Assembly (NCBI GenBank): GCA_040752295.1
Contig: JBFMFE010000250.1
Location: 1-17,721, forward strand
Length of the DNA: 17,721 nucleotides
Reading direction: 5' to 3'
Source of the DNA: JBFMFE01 sp040752295
GTDB taxonomy: Bacteria; UBP15; UBA6099; JBFMBQ01
Positions 13,376-17,721 of this stretch are shown piece after piece. A program made the translations under genes and the position numbers. Within the stretch, counting starts at the first letter, position 1; the number at the start of each line of letters is the position of its first letter. The notes beneath the pieces were generated by a model. That model ran no database searches. It was not told where the DNA came from and saw nothing but the letters and a program-made list of their open reading frames with translations.

Positions 13376-14577
13376 CAGAAGTGGTCCGTCACGCAGAAGC
13401 CCCAATCCCGGCGGGGGAACACCGTTCTCAGCGCGCGCGGCGATATCCCGTCTTTCGACCGGATCGTTTCCTCCGGGTCGCGGCTTCCCACCGCGAGTTC
13501 AAAGAACCCGCAGGCGTCAATTTTAACCGCGCCGCGGAACTTCACTCCTGAAACCGGCGTCTCCACGCCGTCGCCCGCGACCCTCATCCGCGCGCTTCGC
13601 CCGCCCTCCCCCGTCACGATGAAAAACACGGGTTTCTCCAGCCCCCCCGCCTCTCTCACCCGTCTTTCAAGCTCCGGCGCCAGCTTCCGCGCCAGCGCGA
13701 CCGGATTCACCACCCGGACGTGCAGATTCCACACCTCTTCCCTGCACCCTCCCTGCTGCACCATTTTCAGTCCCAAAGGGTGACACGCTCCCGTATGCGC
13801 GACAACGCGGCGCAATCCCGTTTCCCGCGCCTTTCGTATGCAGCGCAGGAGCAGATTCTTCACGGAGAGAAAATGTACCGGCTCGTAAACGCATTCCCCG
13901 ACCGTAAGGCCCCTCGAATGCCTCATCGTGATGACGTAAGACGCCGCCTCGCCCCGGCGCGTGCGCGCCACCGCGAGAGTGCCCGACCTGGGCGCCACCC
14001 ACTCCCACAACCCCCTCCAGTACGCCGCGCTCCGCTCCTGTGTTCCGGCCACTCCCGCGCTCCAGGCCCGGTACAGTCTTTTCAGCTCCCCGACGCGTCC
14101 GTGGTATTCTTCTTCTTCAACCGTGTAATCGTCCGAACCGGGGAAATATCCGAGCCGCGCCGGGTAGATGAAGCGCCATCGCCGGACAGGGACCCAGCCG
14201 AGGCGGCTGTAGAGGGACCTGCCCGCGGCGAAGAGGATGGAGAGGTCGTAGTTTTCGCTCTTCACCGTTTCGTACGCCCGGAGCAGCGCCTGTGTGGCGC
14301 AGCCCCTTCCCCTGTATTCTTTCGCCGTGCAGACGTCGGCAATGCCGGCGGCGTTCAGAACCGCCGTTCCGACGCGGAGCTTTCTCGGGATAATGGTAAC
14401 GGCGCAGGCGGCGCGGTTCTTTTCGTATCCGATCAGCGTGTTTCCGTACCTGAAACAAGGGCAGTTCTTCGTGTGCGCGGCGAAGAGACCGGGAGGCTCT
14501 TCCGGAAAAGACTCCCGCGCGATGCGATGTGCCTCCGAAATTGTCGTCGCCGTCGCGTGCCGGACAACGAAACTCAT
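13375..14577 (-). CDS. GNAT family N-acetyltransferase, Eis-like
   Basis: A 400-residue protein with the three-part architecture of Eis-like acetyltransferases: an N-terminal GNAT domain, a second GNAT-like domain and a C-terminal sterol-carrier-like domain. The acetyl-CoA-binding loop is in the first domain at residues 81-96 (DVCTAKEYRGRGCATQ, R89-x-x-G92-x-A94 form). Next comes the strand-rich LSILFAAGRSLYSRLGW segment typical of the family. The last part, roughly 290-400, ends in FELAVGSRDPEETI and VFPRRDWGFCVTDHF, as expected for the SCP2-like domain, which supplies the C-terminal carboxylate in Eis. The substrate is unknown, either an amine or a protein lysine. The ATG has GGAG five bases upstream. 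It lies 70 bases after the DHH phosphoesterase gene on the same strand and is probably co-transcribed. Confidence 0.85.
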   Translation of the reverse strand: MSFVVRHATATTISEAHRIARESFPEEPPGLFAAHTKNCPCFRYGNTLIGYEKNRAACAVTIIPRKLRVGTAVLNAAGIADVCTAKEYRGRGCATQALLRAYETVKSENYDLSILFAAGRSLYSRLGWVPVRRWRFIYPARLGYFPGSDDYTVEEEEYHGRVGELKRLYRAWSAGVAGTQERSAAYWRGLWEWVAPRSGTLAVARTRRGEAASYVITMRHSRGLTVGECVYEPVHFLSVKNLLLRCIRKARETGLRRVVAHTGACHPLGLKMVQQGGCREEVWNLHVRVVNPVALARKLAPELERRVREAGGLEKPVFFIVTGEGGRSARMRVAGDGVETPVSGVKFRGAVKIDACGFFELAVGSRDPEETIRSKDGISPRALRTVFPRRDWGFCVTDHF

Positions 14578-14647
14578 CGCGACTCCGTGCGGGCGCTGCC
14601 GGGCGCCGGCGGTGAACCGCCGACTCCGTCCATGCAGTCCCGCTGCT

Positions 14648-15727
14648 TCAGCTTTTCATCGCCTGTTCCGTTGTTTCTATCAACGGAGCCGGTTTCATTC
14701 CGGGGTCCTTTCCGAGCGCCGTGAGAAGACGGCGCTTCAAAAAAACGACATCGTTGTGGATTTCCCCTTCCCGTGTTTCACCCGCTGGACTCCGCGGCTG
14801 TATGCTCCCGCCGGCTATCATGCCGTGCCCCCCCGCCGAGCCTTGTTTTCCCACCGCGCGGCGGACTACCCGGGCGGCGTTCACCTTGCGGTCGTGCGTG
14901 CGCACCGAGAAGTAGATTCGTTTTCCCTCGTGAATGCCGATGACGAGCACCCATCTGATCTTTTTCATCCGGTAGAACCAGTCGGCGATCTCGGCGGTTA
15001 CGTCGGGATAAGGGGTGCGCGGCATAACCGATACCAGAACGTCGTCGTAAATCTCGGCGGATGTAAGGCACAGGTAAAACTGTTCGTAGTACTCCCTCGA
15101 AAGCGGCGGGTTTTCGATCCTGCTCAACCGCACGTGATCGGCAAGGTCCAGCAGGAAGCGGTAAGCCTCGAGGTCGGCGCCGCCCGCCTCGCGCCCGAGG
15201 TCGTAGGTGTCCGTCTTGATCCCCCGGAACAGCGCCGTCGCAAGGCTCTTACCAATCCTGACCCCCGCTTCCCGCAGGTACTCAGTCACTATCGTTGACG
15301 TTGCGCCGTACCCCGTTCTGACGTCGGCGAACCGCGCCTCGCGCGTCGCCCGCCTTACCGGGTGATGGTGGTCAATCACGACGTCCGGTACCGCCCTGCC
15401 GGGCAGGAAATAGTTCCCGCTGCCCGGCTGGGTGTCAACCAGCGCCACAAGGCGGTATTTACGCAGGTCTATCGCCTCGCTGTGAAACATCTTTATACCC
15501 AGTTCGTTTATGAACGCCCTGTTCTCCGCACGCCCGATGACGCCCCCGTAAAATATGTCCGCCGTCACCGAGAAATGACGCCTCGCCAGCGCCTGCAGCC
15601 CCGCCGCGCCGGCTATCGAATCGGGATCGGGGTTGTTGTGAACGACTATTCCCAGGCGGCGTCCGCGCTTCAGAACCGCGCCCATCTTCTCCAGCTTCTC
15701 GCTCGCGTTCGCTGAATCGTTCGTCAT
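14648..15727 (-). CDS. DHH/DHHA1 family phosphoesterase (NrnA-like)
   Basis: A 359-residue Mn-dependent phosphoesterase of the DHH superfamily. NrnA-like members degrade short oligoribonucleotides or pAp or pGpG. Motif I is HNNPDPDS at 30-37 (D34, D36), motif II VDTQPG at 97-102, motif III DHHHP at 119-123, and motif IV GIKTDT at 169-174. The DHHA1 substrate domain carries GGHGMIAGG at 299-307. I place the start at ATG 15727-15725 because GGAGGG lies five bases upstream and the family fold begins about 15 residues later. The frame stays open for 44 more codons upstream, but that part is Arg/Ala-rich and unlike the family. The tail after 320 is longer than in typical NrnA. The acetyltransferase gene follows on the same strand. 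Confidence 0.88.
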   Translation of the reverse strand: MTNDSANASEKLEKMGAVLKRGRRLGIVVHNNPDPDSIAGAAGLQALARRHFSVTADIFYGGVIGRAENRAFINELGIKMFHSEAIDLRKYRLVALVDTQPGSGNYFLPGRAVPDVVIDHHHPVRRATREARFADVRTGYGATSTIVTEYLREAGVRIGKSLATALFRGIKTDTYDLGREAGGADLEAYRFLLDLADHVRLSRIENPPLSREYYEQFYLCLTSAEIYDDVLVSVMPRTPYPDVTAEIADWFYRMKKIRWVLVIGIHEGKRIYFSVRTHDRKVNAARVVRRAVGKQGSAGGHGMIAGGSIQPRSPAGETREGEIHNDVVFLKRRLLTALGKDPGMKPAPLIETTEQAMKS

Positions 15728-15753
15728 CCCGTCCCTCCGCCCGGCTTTAAAAA

Positions 15754-15783
15754 ATTCTACAACAAAACGCGTGGCCCTTTCGA
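15754..15783 (-). promoter_or_regulatory. candidate promoter of the DHH phosphoesterase gene
   Basis: On the leftward strand, TCGAAA at 15783-15778 (4 of 6) and TAGAAT at 15759-15754 (5 of 6) are separated by 18 bases. They lie in an A/T-rich pocket of an otherwise GC-rich gap and upstream of the GGAGGG ribosome site. A transcript starting here would begin downstream of the rejected longer start at 15859. Confidence 0.4.
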
Positions 15784-15927
15784 CACCCCCCGCGTCTGCC
15801 GCCGCACGCGCAAAAAACTCCCCGCCCCGCGCGCCGGCGCTTCTCTCCGTCCGTCCCATTCCATGAGAAAAATGCGAAACGCCTGATTTATTGAAAATAT
15901 GGGGATACGTTTCTTTTCAGGTTCGGT

Positions 15928-17382
15928 TCATCCACCGGCCCCTGTCCCGATCTTTGTCAATCTCGGGCTGAGCAGCCATTTTGTGTGAAATTTGTCCTTA
16001 AACTCTAAGCTCGAAAGAAAACCGTCAAGCTCTTCCATTGTCCACTTTTTAAAAAGAATATCGGCATCGAAAAACGTGTAAAGCCATACAAGTCTCGTGA
16101 AATGTCTGTGCAAAAACGAAACTTCATCACGGCTGATGGTGGGCTGGTCAATGACGGGCTGGATGAAACAGGAGCTTATTTCGAGGTCCTTTTTGTCCTT
16201 TATAAAACCTTCCCTGACACAAATATCCCATGATTCCGTAAACGGGTACGGATAGAAGATGGAAATCTGGAACAGATCCGTTCTTAACTGCGCATTGAGC
16301 CTGATGGTTTCAAGAACCGATTCCCTGGTCTCAAAAGGCAGTCCGACCATGTTGACCGAAACGGTCTGAATGCCCCGCTCGTGTGCGCTGGTGAAGGCTT
16401 CGATAATCTTTTTCTGGGGAACCCTGCGGTTGAGGCTCTTCCGTATATTCTCGTTGCCGGACTCCACGCCGATAATAAGCCGCACGCACCCCGCCCTTTT
16501 GAGAAGGTCCAGCTTGTGGGGGTTGAGGTAGTTGGGATGCGCCAGGCACGCAAAATTAAGGTTGACCTCCCGAATGTACTTCTCGGTGAACTCTTCGAGA
16601 TACCTGTCGGAAATCGGAAAAATGTCGTCGTTGAACAGAAAGTACTCAATGCCGGGATACCGCCTGACCATTTCTTTTAACTCGGCGATGAAGTAATCAA
16701 CGGTGTTGAAACGGACGTACTTGCTCTTGTTCGGATAAACGTTCCTCATCTTATGATTGCAGCAGTAATAACAGTTGTTCGGACATCCCCGCGAAGCCAG
16801 AACCGTCCCCCGACGGTGGACCTTCATGTCGTACAGGTTGTTATAGTCGTATATGTCCCAGTCGGGAAACGGCAGTACGTCAAGATCCTCCACCAGCGGG
16901 CGGATGGGGTTTCTGATTACACTGCCTTCGTAATTGAACCAGAGACTCTGAATACCAGTGGGGTCCGTGCCCGAACGCAGTGCCTCGGCGTATTCCACCA
17001 CCGCAGCGTCTCCCTCGCCTATGCACACACAGTCAGCCCCCGTTTCGGCAAGCACGCCTTCTGGGTCGAGAGTGGGATGAATGCCCCCTATGATGACAGG
17101 CTGGGTAAGCCCTGCCTCGCGAATCCACGCAACCCACTCCCTCACGAAATGGTACATGTTGGTAACTACCGAAAAACCGATTACATCGGGATCGATCGAT
17201 CTGATCTCCGATATGAATTCATCTCTCTCGGGATGAACAATCGGATGAATTAAATATGTGTCAATGCCGGCTTGTCTCAAACATGCGGAAAGCTGGGCTA
17301 CACCGGTATAATACCTCCCCTTGTTGTCCTCGTAGGCGGCGTCATAACTCAATACATCCGGATAAATGAAAAGAAATTTCAT
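15928..17382 (-). CDS. radical SAM protein with N-terminal cobalamin-binding-like domain
   Basis: A 484-residue protein of the B12-binding-domain radical SAM class (BchE/YgiQ-like architecture). Residues 1-135 form a Rossmann-type B12-binding-like domain with GVAQLSACLRQAGID, PDVIGFSVVTN, IIGGIHPTLDPE and GEGDAAVVEYAEAL. The DxHxxG histidine motif is absent, so any cobalamin would bind base-on or not at all. The radical SAM cluster is C200-x3-C204-x2-C207 in SRGCPNNCYYC. Later core segments are FLFNDDIFP, LIIGVESGNENI and NMVGLPFETRES. The substrate is unknown; methylation or ring chemistry on lipids or secondary metabolites is common in the class. The ATG has AGGGGG seven bases upstream and a good promoter. 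Base composition is clearly lower in GC than the genes to its left, suggesting separate acquisition. No biosynthetic partner is in the window. Confidence 0.88.
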   Translation of the reverse strand: MKFLFIYPDVLSYDAAYEDNKGRYYTGVAQLSACLRQAGIDTYLIHPIVHPERDEFISEIRSIDPDVIGFSVVTNMYHFVREWVAWIREAGLTQPVIIGGIHPTLDPEGVLAETGADCVCIGEGDAAVVEYAEALRSGTDPTGIQSLWFNYEGSVIRNPIRPLVEDLDVLPFPDWDIYDYNNLYDMKVHRRGTVLASRGCPNNCYYCCNHKMRNVYPNKSKYVRFNTVDYFIAELKEMVRRYPGIEYFLFNDDIFPISDRYLEEFTEKYIREVNLNFACLAHPNYLNPHKLDLLKRAGCVRLIIGVESGNENIRKSLNRRVPQKKIIEAFTSAHERGIQTVSVNMVGLPFETRESVLETIRLNAQLRTDLFQISIFYPYPFTESWDICVREGFIKDKKDLEISSCFIQPVIDQPTISRDEVSFLHRHFTRLVWLYTFFDADILFKKWTMEELDGFLSSLEFKDKFHTKWLLSPRLTKIGTGAGG

Positions 17383-17411
17383 AACTTATCCCCCTGCCCT
17401 TTTAATTCTAC

Positions 17412-17440
17412 ATTATAAGGCACACGCCCGACAGTGACAG
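17412..17440 (-). promoter_or_regulatory. sigma-70-type promoter of the radical SAM gene
   Basis: On the leftward strand, CTGTCA at 17440-17435 (4 of 6 to TTGACA) and an exact TATAAT at 17417-17412 are separated by 17 bases. The transcript would start near 17405, leaving a leader of about 23 bases with AGGGGG at 17395-17390. Confidence 0.6.
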
Positions 17441-17453
17441 GCTTTTTGGACTT

Positions 17454-17475
17454 ATGCACGGCTGGTGCCATGCAT
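17454..17475. repeat. imperfect inverted repeat upstream of the radical SAM promoter
   Basis: ATGCA at 17454-17458 pairs with TGCAT at 17471-17475. After one mismatch, GGC at 17460-17462 pairs with GCC at 17467-17469 around a TGGT loop. It begins 14 bases upstream of the -35 box, a position suited to an activator or repressor site. Confidence 0.35.
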
Positions 17476-17525
17476 TACTCATGGGAGCATTTTATATTGG
17501 ACACACGGAAATCCCCTCCCACGTC

Positions 17526-17550
17526 ATTCCCGCGCGCTTTAAGCGGGAAT
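17526..17550. repeat. dispersed-repeat-like hairpin (ATTCCCGC...GCGGGAAT)
   Basis: ATTCCCGC at 17526-17533 and GCGGGAAT at 17543-17550 are perfect inverted copies around nine bases, preceded by GTC and followed by CC. The form ATTCCC-N-GGGAAT is the same as widely dispersed intergenic palindromes (for example the neisserial dRS3 element) found in many GC-rich bacteria. Here it sits in non-coding DNA between two leftward genes. Confidence 0.6.
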
Positions 17551-17592
17551 CCATTCTAAAAGATGTCTATTGTTTTCCGCTCCCCTTAGTTA

Positions 17593-17608
17593 AGTACTGA
17601 ACAGTACT
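17593..17608. repeat. AGTACTG-AA-CAGTACT inverted repeat
   Basis: Seven-base perfect arms separated by two bases lie 10 bases past the stop of the gene at the right edge. As RNA this is a six-pair stem with a GAAC loop. On the rightward strand a five-T run follows at 17612-17616, but no rightward gene leads into it. Confidence 0.45.
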
Positions 17609-17618
17609 ACGTTTTTCC

Positions 17619-17721
17619 TCACGCGGCAAGAGTGATTTCCGGCAATCTGTCTAAGTCGGCGTTTTCGAGGATGAATAAAGCGATGTCGGAGTGATTATCC
17701 GCAGCGAAGAGATATTCGGGA
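17619..17721 (-). CDS. C-terminal end of a leftward gene cut by the window edge
   Basis: A leftward frame is open from the right edge to a TGA at 17621-17619 and encodes a 33-residue tail: PEYLFAADNHSDIALF, then ILENADLDRLPEITLAA. The composition is acidic and protein-like, with plausible amphipathic helices. The family cannot be recognised from so little, and the rest of the gene lies outside the window. The gap to the radical SAM start is over 230 bases with its own promoter, so the two are probably separate transcripts. Confidence 0.4.
   Translation of the reverse strand, partial: PEYLFAADNHSDIALFILENADLDRLPEITLAA

Noticed and set aside
13720..14724. 334-codon frame on the + strand
   Set aside because: It is opposite the acetyltransferase gene, is Pro/Arg-rich and matches no family.
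1..17721. CRISPR array, rRNA, tRNA, transposase
   Set aside because: No regularly spaced long repeats, no rRNA-like sequence, no cloverleaf in any gap and no transposase or integrase motif were seen on either strand.

Overview
This is a mostly GC-rich stretch of an anaerobic bacterial chromosome. Single 60-base blocks in the core reach 42 of 60 G+C (9601-9660). It carries Shine-Dalgarno sites, GTG and TTG starts, and short gaps or ATGA/GTGA overlaps between genes. The best physiological clue is an adjacent pair at 10548-13293: a ferredoxin/ASKHA-type reductive activator of corrinoid proteins (RACo, AcsV-like) and a CooC/AcsF-type nickel-insertion ATPase. Together these indicate a carbon monoxide dehydrogenase/acetyl-CoA synthase (Wood-Ljungdahl) metabolism. 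A GTP-type PEP carboxykinase supplies the gluconeogenic or anaplerotic link. The sequence does not fix the taxonomy; an uncultured anaerobic lineage is likely.

Layout. 1-565: AT-rich sequence and a GxxExxY-family gene, followed by a TTCGTG repeat. 622-1923: a leftward FAD-dependent amine oxidase/phytoene desaturase-like enzyme, divergent from rightward pckG (2198-3973). 3995-7402: a leftward three-gene unit made of a periplasmic alkaline-phosphatase-fold/polytopic membrane protein, a metallo-beta-lactamase-fold hydrolase overlapping it by 4 bases, and a MazG-like pyrophosphohydrolase. 7473-10433: rightward radC, a thiamine-binding MTH1187-family gene, an endonuclease IV-like TIM-barrel gene, and a CDF zinc transporter overlapping it by 4 bases. 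10434-10547: two strong GC hairpins and a TATAAT box. 10548-13293: the RACo-CooC operon. 13375-15727: a leftward DHH phosphoesterase and an Eis-like acetyltransferase. 15928-17382: a leftward radical SAM protein with its own good promoter. 17383-17721: AT-richer DNA with a dispersed-repeat hairpin, a second palindrome and the tail of a leftward gene cut by the window edge.

How the genes work together. RACo would reduce the cobalt of a corrinoid protein back to Co(I), and CooC would load nickel into CO dehydrogenase. No CODH/ACS structural gene is in the window, so the maturation pair is separated from its targets here. The remaining genes are housekeeping or broadly distributed. Both ends (GxxExxY and radical SAM) are visibly lower in GC than the core (for example 23 of 60 G+C at 16021-16080) and look like accessory insertions. 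I found no rRNA, tRNA, CRISPR array or transposase. The least understood elements are the 751-residue phosphatase-fold membrane protein with its two hydrolase partners, the apparently near-leaderless RACo start and the extra cysteine cluster in RACo.
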